Shown here: piece by piece, positions 8,438 through 16,926 of the stretch | How the letters are laid out: every line of letters begins with the position of its first letter | Position numbering within the stretch: the first letter of the stretch is position 1 | Source: Tenacibaculum pelagium | GTDB lineage: Bacteria > Bacteroidota > Bacteroidia > Flavobacteriales > Flavobacteriaceae | Length of the DNA: 64,000 nt | Direction of reading: 5' to 3' | Assembly (NCBI RefSeq): GCF_014062345.1 | Contig: NZ_JACGLS010000001.1 | Span: 186,001-250,000 of the forward strand | Made by a program: the position numbers and the translations under genes | The notes under the pieces: generated by a model | Database searches by the model: none | Seen by the model: the letters and a program-made list of their open reading frames with translations, nothing else | Told to the model about the DNA's origin: nothing

Positions 8438-8989
8438 CTATGTATTTAATACTTTATAGTGATTTTGTATAAAGCCAAATTTCATAGGTTTTGAATTAAT
8501 TAATTCTAAATCAATATCCTTATCCAATGTTCCAAATAATCGTTTTCCTTTACCAATTAGAATAGGAATTTGTGTAAGCGTAATTTCTTTAATAAAACTA
8601 TCATTAATAAATGATTGCACTAGTTTTCCACCATCTATATAAGCTTTTTTAAGACCTTTCTTATAAAGCAGTTGCATTAAATCTTTAGGGTTTAAAGCCT
8701 TAATAGTTACTTGTTCTTGTAATGATTCTGGAACATTACCTTGAGTTAATGTTCTACTCAAAACATATACAGGTATTTTATAAGGCCATTGTTCAAAACC
8801 GAGTACAGTTTTAAACGTACCGCTTCCCATTACTAATACATCTATATTTTTTGTAAACTCCTCAAAACTATTATCATTCTCATCTATACCATACTTCATT
8901 AACCAATCTAAAGAGTTGTCTTGCCTCGCGACAAAACCATCTAAACTTGAAGCCATAAAGACGTAACCATTTGCATATTTATCTTCCAT
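8438..8989 (-). CDS. Dihydrofolate reductase-fold (RibD C-terminal) reductase
   Basis: A 183-residue protein of the RibD C-terminal/dihydrofolate reductase superfamily. Seen motifs are the N-terminal strand with ASSLDGFVARQDNSLDWL, the VLVMGSGTFKTVLGF region, the WPYKIPVYVLSRTL strand and KKAYIDGGKLVQSFIND, which matches the NADPH-site glycines. Such YyaP/YwjB-like proteins are NAD(P)H oxidoreductases of unknown substrate and are not the essential FolA. As first gene in an operon with a TetR repressor and UvrA2-like ABC protein it may help modify a toxic compound (inference). Confidence 0.8.
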   Translation of the reverse strand: MEDKYANGYVFMASSLDGFVARQDNSLDWLMKYGIDENDNSFEEFTKNIDVLVMGSGTFKTVLGFEQWPYKIPVYVLSRTLTQGNVPESLQEQVTIKALNPKDLMQLLYKKGLKKAYIDGGKLVQSFINDSFIKEITLTQIPILIGKGKRLFGTLDKDIDLELINSKPMKFGFIQNHYKVLNT

Positions 8990-9008
8990 ATTATTTGAAT
9001 TAAAAATG

Positions 9009-9025
9009 TAAATATACAGTGTATA
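9009..9025 (-). promoter_or_regulatory. Probable TetR operator over the operon promoter
   Basis: TATACAGTGTATA (9013-9025) is a 13-bp palindrome centred on one base. It overlaps the minus-strand -7-like box TATATTTA (9009-9016; 7 of 8 matches to TAnnTTTG) and lies 24-36 bp before the first start codon of the reductase-tetR-uvrA2 operon. Confidence 0.6.
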
Positions 9026-9160
9026 ATTTAAACATCAAAACTATACTTTCCATTCCACACATATTACACTTCCCTCCTACGTCGTCATGTAAAAAGTGTT
9101 CCATTAACATTGTAGAAGAAACTTTTAGAGAAGGTTTTTGAATAAAATTACATTAGTTAA

Positions 9161-9183
9161 ACTTTGCTTTACCCAAGCAAAGT
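9161..9183 (-). terminator. Hairpin downstream of the YdjM-like gene
   Basis: ACTTTGCTT and AAGCAAAGT form a 9-bp stem with a 5-base loop, 38 bp past the stop codon of the minus-strand gene at 9221. The T-run after it is poor, so it may be a weak terminator or a 3'-end stabiliser. Confidence 0.4.
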
Positions 9184-9220
9184 AACATAACGCAAAACAT
9201 TATAGAACAAATAAGAAACA

Positions 9221-10222
9221 TTAATTCCCTTTTATACGTAACCACAATTTTTTCATTAAAAACTGAGCATCACGTTTAGTTTTAGGAACTTCAGTAACTA
9301 ATAACTTATCATTATTCTCTTCTAATTTATAAGAAAATGAAAAGAAATGCTTGTCATCTTTTCTTGGAATTAATCCAAAACGTAAATCATTAAAAATCCA
9401 GTTCTCGTCCTTTTTTTCTATAATATACCATCCTTTACTAATAGCTAATAATCTTTTAGTATTTGGATATTTAAGTAAATGTTCTGATTGTTTACGTTGT
9501 TTTAAGAATGGCTTAAAACGTATTGGTTTGGTATCAAAAAAAGAATAATCTGCTATTAGGTATTCATTTGGAGTATCAATATTAGCATTCCATAATATTA
9601 TATTTAATGGTGATGGTCTTGTGCTAATTTGCGTATAATCTATCTTTTGATTTTCTAATGCCTCCTTAAATCTTTTTTCAACAATAATTTTTATTACTAA
9701 TGTTAAAACTAAGTAAGAAGTCGACATCAATAATCCAATAGTATTTAAACGGTGTCTTTTTTTAGAAGTACGCTTATAAAAAAGTACCGATATCGTAAAT
9801 ATTAAAAAAGGTAAAGTGTAAAAAGGATCAATTACAAATATTGAATTTAAGGCTAAACGTATTTTAAAAGGCCAAAATAATTGGGTTCCCCAAGACGTAA
9901 ATGTATCTAAAAGTGGATGTGTAAATAGTCCTAAAAAAAACAATTTAGTCCAAGGTTTCCATCCAAGATTATATTGTTTCTCTACCTTATTTACAATCCA
10001 GCCTAAAATTGGAGCTACCAATACACAAAAAAGTATGGAATGACTAAAGCCTCTATGCCACTCTAAAGCTGTAACAGTATCGGTAAAATTACCCAAAAGA
10101 ACATCTAAATCAGGAATAGTACCAGCGATAACTCCGTATAATAAAGCTTTATTCCCAACTTTTTTTCCTAAAATAGCTTCCCCTACGGCTGCTCCAAGTA
10201 CAATTTGTGTTAATGAATCCAA
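9221..10222 (-). CDS. YdjM/DUF457-type membrane-bound metal-dependent hydrolase
   Basis: A 333-residue membrane protein of the YdjM/YbcI family. The N-terminus has the family pattern: MDSLTQIVLGAAVGEAILG, then GVIAGTIPDLDVLLG with paired aspartates, then WHRGFSHSILF, and further on THPLLDTFTSWGTQLFWP. These His and Asp residues resemble the metal site of phospholipase C/P1 nuclease-like enzymes. About four or five membrane helices lie in the first 190 residues; the last 130 residues form a soluble tail. In E. coli YdjM is SOS-induced, but its substrate is not known. The gene appears monocistronic. Confidence 0.8.
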   Translation of the reverse strand: MDSLTQIVLGAAVGEAILGKKVGNKALLYGVIAGTIPDLDVLLGNFTDTVTALEWHRGFSHSILFCVLVAPILGWIVNKVEKQYNLGWKPWTKLFFLGLFTHPLLDTFTSWGTQLFWPFKIRLALNSIFVIDPFYTLPFLIFTISVLFYKRTSKKRHRLNTIGLLMSTSYLVLTLVIKIIVEKRFKEALENQKIDYTQISTRPSPLNIILWNANIDTPNEYLIADYSFFDTKPIRFKPFLKQRKQSEHLLKYPNTKRLLAISKGWYIIEKKDENWIFNDLRFGLIPRKDDKHFFSFSYKLEENNDKLLVTEVPKTKRDAQFLMKKLWLRIKGN

Positions 10223-10325
10223 ATGAAGTTAATTGAGGTACAAAAATAAGTCTTTTAAAATCTCTTTTCAATAAGACTTTCATATGTTTTGTTTACAACA
10301 TCTGATTCATTTTGCATAAAAAAAA

Positions 10326-10367
10326 TACGACTAAACAGTTAGTTTAAGCTAATTGCTTAGTCGTATA
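10326..10367 (-). terminator. Intrinsic terminator of the PsiD-like decarboxylase gene
   Basis: ATACGACTAA (10326-10335) pairs with TTAGTCGTAT (10358-10367); an inner stem CAGTTAG/CTAATTG with one mismatch extends it. On the minus strand it leads into a run of T residues, 26 bp after the stop codon. Confidence 0.8.
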
Positions 10368-10393
10368 GTAGATAAACAATATTATACTAAATA

Positions 10394-11644
10394 CTATTTT
10401 GGGCTATCTGGGCAACCGCTAATACTTGTTCCATAGTAGCGATATTTATTACAGTCATCTATTTTTGGTGCTTTTCCTTCTTGGAATAGTAATATAATAT
10501 CTGAACCTCCAAATAAAAAGTACCCAAACTCTTCTCCTTTAGCTATGTTTCTTCCTTGGGTAGCACTCATATGAACACCGGAGACTTGACACATTCCCAC
10601 TGGAACAACAGCAACTATTCCCATATCACCTTCACTACTTGAAGTAGTATCTATGGTAAGAATCCCTCTAGCTTGATTAAATTGATACCCCTCACCAGGT
10701 TCTCCTGGCGAATCTGAATTGTCTGGAGCGTCAAATTGGTTGTTATCATTGATGTTAACTTCTAAATACGTTAATCCATTAACAGCTCTACATTCATCTA
10801 CCATACCTGCTACAGGTGAATGAAAACGATGATAAGAATATGGTCCTAAAAAATAATGAACAAAAGTACCATTTGCAAACTTATCTGCATGTGGACTATC
10901 GTCTAACAACTTTTCAATATTACCTATAATATGAGTTTTCTTTAAAACTGTTTGAGTAATATTAGAGTCTGAACTTAAAATATTTGAATTTTCATCTATT
11001 TGATACATTTTTCTAAAAGTGCAATCTGCTGGAGCAGTTACTACTGCGCTATCGCTTGGAAAATCTATTGGTCTTAATCCTGGATTCAATTCTCTAGCAA
11101 AAAACTGATTGAACGTTAGCCAACCACTAGGACTATTAGGTTTTCCATTTACTAAAGAATCTTCAATTCTATAATAAGGTGCATACTGTTTAAAAGACTC
11201 CCAAATAGTATCGTTAAAAGACTCAGGGGTGTTTAAAAAATCTCCCCAAAGATTAGCATAAGCAACCAACCAATCATTAAAGCCATCTATATTTTGAACT
11301 ATAATATTTTCATCTGCCCCAACTTTTTGATCTAACAAGAAATAAAAATGACACAATCGGTCATAAACCTCTTGCGCATATCCAGTCTCTGGGTCTTGCC
11401 ATCCTTCGTGACCACTTTGATGAGGAATCCAACGACTAAACTCTGTGATAAAACTAATCCACCCAGGAATAGTCGTTGGCCAAGATAGTAAGTTAAATAG
11501 TTTTTCATTTAATCTTCCGTCAGCAAAGTTTTTTGCTTTGGTAATGGACTCTGTTAATAATTCTGAAAGAGAAGCATCGCTTTCTAGCCATTCTTTTATA
11601 AAAGCAATGGCATCATTTGTTGTTGAAAAGTTTTGAATTTTCAT
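10394..11644 (-). CDS. PsiD-like pyruvoyl decarboxylase (phosphatidylserine decarboxylase superfamily)
   Basis: A 416-residue decarboxylase of the PSD superfamily. The C-terminal catalytic domain keeps the Asp of the charge-relay (TAPADCTF, Asp207), the YHRFHSP histidine motif (271-277) and the self-cleavage site FGGSD, where Ser381 should become the pyruvoyl group. The N-terminal 180 residues (helical, Trp-rich, with RWIPHQSGHEGW and WLTFNQFFARELNPGLRP) match the extra domain found in PsiD-type enzymes, fungal L-tryptophan decarboxylases, and not in housekeeping Psd (about 220-320 residues). No membrane helix is seen. So an aromatic or other amino-acid decarboxylase is at least as likely as a lipid enzyme. 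It stands alone with its own terminator. Confidence 0.75.
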   Translation of the reverse strand: MKIQNFSTTNDAIAFIKEWLESDASLSELLTESITKAKNFADGRLNEKLFNLLSWPTTIPGWISFITEFSRWIPHQSGHEGWQDPETGYAQEVYDRLCHFYFLLDQKVGADENIIVQNIDGFNDWLVAYANLWGDFLNTPESFNDTIWESFKQYAPYYRIEDSLVNGKPNSPSGWLTFNQFFARELNPGLRPIDFPSDSAVVTAPADCTFRKMYQIDENSNILSSDSNITQTVLKKTHIIGNIEKLLDDSPHADKFANGTFVHYFLGPYSYHRFHSPVAGMVDECRAVNGLTYLEVNINDNNQFDAPDNSDSPGEPGEGYQFNQARGILTIDTTSSSEGDMGIVAVVPVGMCQVSGVHMSATQGRNIAKGEEFGYFLFGGSDIILLFQEGKAPKIDDCNKYRYYGTSISGCPDSPK

Positions 11645-11745
11645 AATACATAAATTTAGTTAGTTAATTTCTCTATAAGGTAAAGTACTCTTAAATGAAA
11701 ACCCAGAAGGTTTACCCTAATTTATATTGAGCTATATTCCTAAAT

Positions 11746-14700
11746 TTAATTGAGTTTTATCTCGTGATTATTTTCAAACAAATCAGAAATAATATACTGA
11801 TGTGAATCTAATGTAACCTCTCTAAAATATCCTAATAAATCTTGCGATGTGGAGTATCTATTTGTCGCTATCTTTAGTTTTCCATTTGCAGTATTCCAAT
11901 CTTCAAGAAAACGTCTTAATGCTTTATTTACGTTCTCCTCTCCTATCATTTTTTGCAATTCATACATATTAATAGCACCCTTAGCATAGTACACATAATC
12001 TTGGTTTTCTACTAACGCAAGTGAAGGCTCATCAATAACTACTCTCTCTTTTCCCTTCTTATAATCATCTTTTTGAATCTCTAAAAACTGAAGTATTTTT
12101 TCTTCAGAATAATGTTGCTTCAAAACCATCATCGCAGCGTACTGTGACAAAGTTTCTAAAATAAAATGTCTACCTTTTACATTAGCTGCTTCTACTTGCA
12201 TGCCAAACCATTGATGTGCAATTTCATGTGCAGTTACATAAAATGCCATATCAACCTCTTTTTCATCATCAATATCTAACACAAAACCTATAGATTCTGA
12301 AAAAGGAATCGTTCCTGGAAATGATTGAGCAAATTGTGCATAACGTGGAAACTCCATAATTCGTAATTGCTGGTATTGATAAGGACTGAAATTTTTACTG
12401 TAATAGTTTAAAGATGCTTTCATAGAAGCCATCATTCGATCAATGTTATACGTATGTTCTTTATGATAATAGATTTCAAGATCAACAGATTTTGCAATAG
12501 AATCTTGAATAGTATTCCATGTATCCTTCTTTACTTCATATGCAGCTGAAACTATAGAATAAAAATTAATTATTTGCTTTTCTGTTTTATAGTGAAAATA
12601 ATTACGATTGTTTTCAGACCATTGCTTTAATAAATTACCTGGTACTAAAGCTGTTTGATCTTTTGATGTACCAATAACCATCTCAAAATTAATCCCGTTT
12701 GAATCACTTCCTGATCTAGCATTCACTAATTCGTTAGCATTATTTCTATTCAATTTATTAGATCGCTTAGGTAAATTATAATCTTCTCGTTCACGATTAT
12801 CTTTAAGTTCATACTTGTTATTGTATCCTATCGTTGGTAAATCTGAGTTATTAAAAAATGTTCCGTTATTACTTATATTTACATTAGAGTCTCCTAATTC
12901 AAACCCTTTTGTAGTAAAACTTTGTTTAAAATACATTTTTACAGAGTCACCAGGTTTTAAAGCTGTATTTAGATTGAAAATTGAGTAACTAAATTTATTA
13001 TAGCTATCATCAATTGTAAAACCACTTTCAAAAGATATACTATCTAAAGCAACATTATCTTCAATAAGTTTTTGAATATGAATAGATGTTATGTCATCAG
13101 CTGTTGTATTTTTTAAAATGTAATATCCTTCAGCAGTGTAATCTCGTGTTTCAGGGTATAATTCTAGTTGTAAGTTTACATCTACTAATTTAGGTTGTGA
13201 TATGTATTCAAATTGCTTTAATTCTTTTTCATAATCTACTCTAAATGCTGTGGTCTCTGAACTAGTCCAATAGGTGTTTAAAATATTCGTATTATAAAAT
13301 ATAAAGCTTCCAAGAGCTATAAATCCAAGTAAAACTATACAAGTGAGTTTTAAAAGTGGACTACTCAATCTATCTTTAACAATTTTAATACGCTTTAATA
13401 AGTTTGTTTCAATTCCTCTAACTGAAACCAAAGATCCTATGATTAATAATAATAATCCGAAAAGAAACCAATACGATTTAATGAATAAATAAGGTTTTAA
13501 AAAATGATCGTAGCCATTCATGTCTGAATAAGTACCTAAAGAGTTCCCTCCAAACATATATAAATCGTGATTGAATCCGAATGCACCTAGAGTTATATTA
13601 GCTATAAAGAAGATAACAACTAACATAACACCAACAAACTTATGATTAACAACCGATTGAATAAAAAATGCGATGCACGTATATAATGACAAAAACGGTA
13701 AGATTTCTAGGAAGAAACCTGAAAAATAAACCTTAGGTTCATAGTTATAATAACCACTTAATGTTTGAAATATAATTCCTGAACAAATTAAGGCGAGTAT
13801 TAAGACGATATAAATTAAATTTAATCCAATATACTTACCTAGCAGCTTGATAAAACTTGACATTGGTGTAGCATCATAAATTAAATTCAACTTAGCTCCT
13901 CTCTCCTTCCAAACCAATTCTCCTGAATAAAAAACTAAAATGATAAGAAAGAAATAAATGGATGTTTCTTGAAGCTCTTCAACAATAAAATAGGTTGCAG
14001 GATAGCTATCAACACCATAAACAGTACCTAGATTTACTGAATTGAATAAGATTATAATCATACCACAAATTACAATACCCCAAAATGAAGCTTGTTTGCA
14101 AATACTTATAAAATAAAACCAAGAAAATTGTTTTAACTGTGTCCATTTTGATAATAATCCATATTGTTTTTTAGTAGCAGGTATAGTTATATTACTAGCT
14201 TCATATGATTTCTCAATATCTAATACCTTTACTCTCTTTCTTTTAATTTGCTTTTCTTTAACTACATTAAAATTGAACTTTTTATAACCATAAATAAGTG
14301 CTATAATTCCAAGAAAAATCCAAAACAATTTATTTAACATTAATGCTCCTAAAAAAGGAAGTTCTTCTGTGCTCTTCTCTATTGCTGACCAAGATTTGGT
14401 TGCAAAAGTTGTGGTGGTTAATGAAAATGGATCTAGAATGGCTTGCCAAAAATCATTAGTAATGGCTTTGGTTAACATAAATACAACAAATAAAATGATA
14501 CCTTGTGTATATACTACCACTAAATTTCGAGTTAAAGCACCAGTAACAAAAAATAGCGATGCTCCAAAAAATAAGGTTGGTAATGTTAATATTAGAAAGG
14601 TTTTTACATACAGAAAAGCATTAAATTCTAATAAATCCTCTGGAGTATTCCATGGCATAAATTCTCCCAACATCATACCAAATAAAATACCTGAAAATGC

Positions 14701-15039
14701 AAATAGTAAAACTGTAAAGGATCCTAAAAATCGACCTAATAAATAATCTTTTTTATGGATTGGTGTTGAAAAAACAAGAGATTCAATATTATACTCAAAA
14801 TCTCTCAACACTGAAACTCCCATAATCATTGAGGCAAGAATCATAAATATCCCTGTAATGGCACCCATTGTTTTTGCAATTACTAATGGAGAGTTTTTTT
14901 TCATAAGCCCTATATCTGAACCTTGAGTAATAAAATCAACCCCTACAATTGAGAATAGAAACAGGAATAAAAAGAATACATAAGTATCTGAACGTTTAAT
15001 TCTATATTGTATTTCGAACTTAAAAATTTGAAACCACAT
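11746..15039 (-). CDS. ABC transporter permease fused to M1-type aminopeptidase domain
   Basis: A 1097-residue fusion. The first part (about 1-600) has two ABC-2 type permease units: about six helices, a cytosolic KR-rich link (VKEKQIKRKRVKVLDIEKS), then six or more helices. The C-terminal 450 residues form an extracytoplasmic M1 gluzincin: HEIAHQW at 938-944 and glutamate 962 in ILETLSQY as third zinc ligand. The spacing is 19 rather than the 18 residues of classical M1 peptidases, which I recall as usual for this fused family. The exopeptidase GAMEN motif is replaced by the segment IPFSESIGFVLD. It pairs with the ATPase gene 2 bp upstream. Substrate unknown. Confidence 0.85.
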   Translation of the reverse strand: MWFQIFKFEIQYRIKRSDTYVFFLFLFLFSIVGVDFITQGSDIGLMKKNSPLVIAKTMGAITGIFMILASMIMGVSVLRDFEYNIESLVFSTPIHKKDYLLGRFLGSFTVLLFAFSGILFGMMLGEFMPWNTPEDLLEFNAFLYVKTFLILTLPTLFFGASLFFVTGALTRNLVVVYTQGIILFVVFMLTKAITNDFWQAILDPFSLTTTTFATKSWSAIEKSTEELPFLGALMLNKLFWIFLGIIALIYGYKKFNFNVVKEKQIKRKRVKVLDIEKSYEASNITIPATKKQYGLLSKWTQLKQFSWFYFISICKQASFWGIVICGMIIILFNSVNLGTVYGVDSYPATYFIVEELQETSIYFFLIILVFYSGELVWKERGAKLNLIYDATPMSSFIKLLGKYIGLNLIYIVLILALICSGIIFQTLSGYYNYEPKVYFSGFFLEILPFLSLYTCIAFFIQSVVNHKFVGVMLVVIFFIANITLGAFGFNHDLYMFGGNSLGTYSDMNGYDHFLKPYLFIKSYWFLFGLLLLIIGSLVSVRGIETNLLKRIKIVKDRLSSPLLKLTCIVLLGFIALGSFIFYNTNILNTYWTSSETTAFRVDYEKELKQFEYISQPKLVDVNLQLELYPETRDYTAEGYYILKNTTADDITSIHIQKLIEDNVALDSISFESGFTIDDSYNKFSYSIFNLNTALKPGDSVKMYFKQSFTTKGFELGDSNVNISNNGTFFNNSDLPTIGYNNKYELKDNREREDYNLPKRSNKLNRNNANELVNARSGSDSNGINFEMVIGTSKDQTALVPGNLLKQWSENNRNYFHYKTEKQIINFYSIVSAAYEVKKDTWNTIQDSIAKSVDLEIYYHKEHTYNIDRMMASMKASLNYYSKNFSPYQYQQLRIMEFPRYAQFAQSFPGTIPFSESIGFVLDIDDEKEVDMAFYVTAHEIAHQWFGMQVEAANVKGRHFILETLSQYAAMMVLKQHYSEEKILQFLEIQKDDYKKGKERVVIDEPSLALVENQDYVYYAKGAINMYELQKMIGEENVNKALRRFLEDWNTANGKLKIATNRYSTSQDLLGYFREVTLDSHQYIISDLFENNHEIKLN

Positions 15040-15041
15040 AA

Positions 15042-15929
15042 TTAGTTAGATTTAAAGTTGTTATTACTAAATATTTGAGAAAAATACATGTCTTCTAACT
15101 CTGCATTAATTAAAGAAAATCCGTTTCCGGGATTCACTTCACTTAAAATATGTATCGTAGGTTTTCCAAGAAATAACTTTTCACTGATTACTTGATAGTT
15201 TTGCTTGTAAAGATCTAATTCTGATTTTTCGATCGTCTTTTTATAGACTTTATCTTTTAAGCCTTCAAGAATTTGTAACGGATTTCCTTTTAAACAAACT
15301 TGTCCTTGATTAATAATCGCCATGTTAGTACAAAGCTCTTTAACATCATCAACAATATGTGTAGATAAAATAACTACGGTATGCTCTCCTAGCTCACTTA
15401 ATACATTGTAAAAACGATTACGCTCTAATGGATCCAAGCCAGCAGTTGGTTCATCTACAATAAGTAGTTTAGGATTATTAAGTAAAGCTTGTGCAATACC
15501 AAAACGTTGCTTCATTCCTCCAGAAAATCCTTTAAGGTTTTGCTTTCTTACGTCATATAAATTGGTTTTATGCAAAAGTGCTTTCACTAAATCTTTACGT
15601 TCTCCTTTATTTGAAATTCCTTTAAGCATTGCAAAATGATTCAGTAAAACTTCTGCCGATATTTTTGGGTATAATCCAAACTGTTGTGGTAAGTAGCCTA
15701 AAACCTGTCGCAATTCATTTTTTTGCTTTAACACATCAATATCTCCAAGAGTAATAGATCCTGTATCGGCTTCTTGTAATGTTGAAATAATTCTCATTAA
15801 AGTAGATTTCCCAGCTCCATTTGGCCCTAATAAACCAAACATTCCTGTAGGTATTTCTAACGACACATTTTGTAATGCTTTAACACCATTATCATAAGTT
15901 TTACTTAAGTTATCAATAATTAGTTTCAT
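15042..15929 (-). CDS. ABC transporter ATP-binding protein
   Basis: A 295-residue ABC ATPase: Walker A GPNGAGKSTLMRI near 34-46, Q-loop in YLPQQFGLYP, signature GFSGGMKQRFGIAQALL, Walker B LLIVDEPTAGLDP and the H-loop histidine in ILSTHIVDD. The C-terminal extension of about 80 residues is typical of ATPases that serve ABC-2 type exporters. Its stop codon lies 2 bp before the start of the permease/M1 fusion, so the two form one transporter. The promoter region is shared with the divergent LytS/LytTR pair, which probably regulates it. Confidence 0.9.
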   Translation of the reverse strand: MKLIIDNLSKTYDNGVKALQNVSLEIPTGMFGLLGPNGAGKSTLMRIISTLQEADTGSITLGDIDVLKQKNELRQVLGYLPQQFGLYPKISAEVLLNHFAMLKGISNKGERKDLVKALLHKTNLYDVRKQNLKGFSGGMKQRFGIAQALLNNPKLLIVDEPTAGLDPLERNRFYNVLSELGEHTVVILSTHIVDDVKELCTNMAIINQGQVCLKGNPLQILEGLKDKVYKKTIEKSELDLYKQNYQVISEKLFLGKPTIHILSEVNPGNGFSLINAELEDMYFSQIFSNNNFKSN

Positions 15930-16053
15930 TATATTCTATTTAAGATTGATGCTGACAAACGTACTTATGCTATTAAATACCTGAAAGAAAGTGGGCTGTA
16001 TAGAAATAAAGCTGGGATATACATATTTTAATAAGTGATGAAGTATGTTTATT

Positions 16054-16094
16054 TCGGTTTATAAAACGTTTATATACTGTTTTAGGTCGTTTAT
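16054..16094. promoter_or_regulatory. LytTR-type direct repeats between ABC operon and two-component genes
   Basis: Three nine-base words of the LytTR/AgrA kind lie in tandem: TCGGTTTAT (16054-16062), AACGTTTAT (16065-16073, full match to the published AgrA consensus) and GTCGTTTAT (16086-16094). The last two are 21 bp apart, the period expected for LytTR direct repeats. They sit 44-84 bp before the kinase gene and 125-165 bp before the ABC ATPase gene. Confidence 0.55.
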
Positions 16095-16137
16095 CAACTA
16101 ATTTGTGTACGGAGCTTTATTTAAGTATTATTGACCC

Positions 16138-16926
16138 ATGAATTTTAAATTTCTAAATAGAAAGAAAATAATTACGATACGTAATTTCCGCATAGTACTT
16201 ACTGTTATTGGGCTAATCATTGTTTTTTTTAATGATATTTTTGGTAAACTTGAAGGTTTTGTAGAATTTCTTGCCTTCTATTTTATTATTGTTATCATAA
16301 CAATTTTACATTGGTTATTTGTAAGTATAAGGTCTATTATCAACCTGAAAAATGAAAAACAGAAAACGGAATTAATGCATTTGCAATCGCAAGTGAATCC
16401 TCATTTTTTCTTCAATATGCTAAACAATTTATATGGGTTGGTTGACAAAGACAGTGAGAAAGCAAAAAAGCTGATTTTAAAACTATCAGACATGATGCGC
16501 TACAGTATATATGAAGGGCAAAAAGAATATGTAACTTTACAAGAAGAAGTAGATTTTATTAGTAACTATATTGAGTTACATAAAATGCGTTATCATAAAA
16601 ACATCAATATAAAATTTGATACTACGATTGATGATGAGAATTTAAAGGTATTACCCTTACTCTTTATTATTTTAGTAGAAAATGCTTTTAAACACGGAGT
16701 TGAAGTTTTAAGAAATAATGCTTTTATAAACCTTTCAATTACCTCAAAACAAAATGAGATTTTTTTGAAAATTGAAAACAATTTTGACAAAGAAGAAAAT
16801 AGTAAAAAAGGAATTGGTTTAGAAAATTTAAAAAGGAGATTAGAGTTAGTATATCCTAAAAAACATCAACTAACAAGTTCAATAAAAGATGATGTTTATA
16901 CAACAGAGTTAAAGCTAAAAGTATGA
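16138..16926 (+). CDS. LytS/YehU-type sensor histidine kinase
   Basis: A 262-residue membrane kinase of the His_kinase/HATPase pair typical of LytTR systems. Two membrane helices (about 19-34 and 42-64) leave almost no sensor domain. The phosphoacceptor box is SQVNPHFFFNMLNNLYGLVD with His89; the N-box is LVENAFKHG and the G-box KGIGLENLKRRLELVYP. With so little outside the membrane, the signal is probably sensed in the bilayer or via a partner such as the neighbouring transporter (inference). Its stop overlaps the response-regulator start by 4 bp, which implies translational coupling. Confidence 0.9.
   Translation: MNFKFLNRKKIITIRNFRIVLTVIGLIIVFFNDIFGKLEGFVEFLAFYFIIVIITILHWLFVSIRSIINLKNEKQKTELMHLQSQVNPHFFFNMLNNLYGLVDKDSEKAKKLILKLSDMMRYSIYEGQKEYVTLQEEVDFISNYIELHKMRYHKNINIKFDTTIDDENLKVLPLLFIILVENAFKHGVEVLRNNAFINLSITSKQNEIFLKIENNFDKEENSKKGIGLENLKRRLELVYPKKHQLTSSIKDDVYTTELKLKV

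Noticed and set aside
10394-11644. Simple housekeeping phosphatidylserine decarboxylase (psd)
   Set aside because: Not fully excluded, but the length, the N-terminal domain and the lack of a membrane anchor argue for the PsiD-like branch, so no psd symbol was given.
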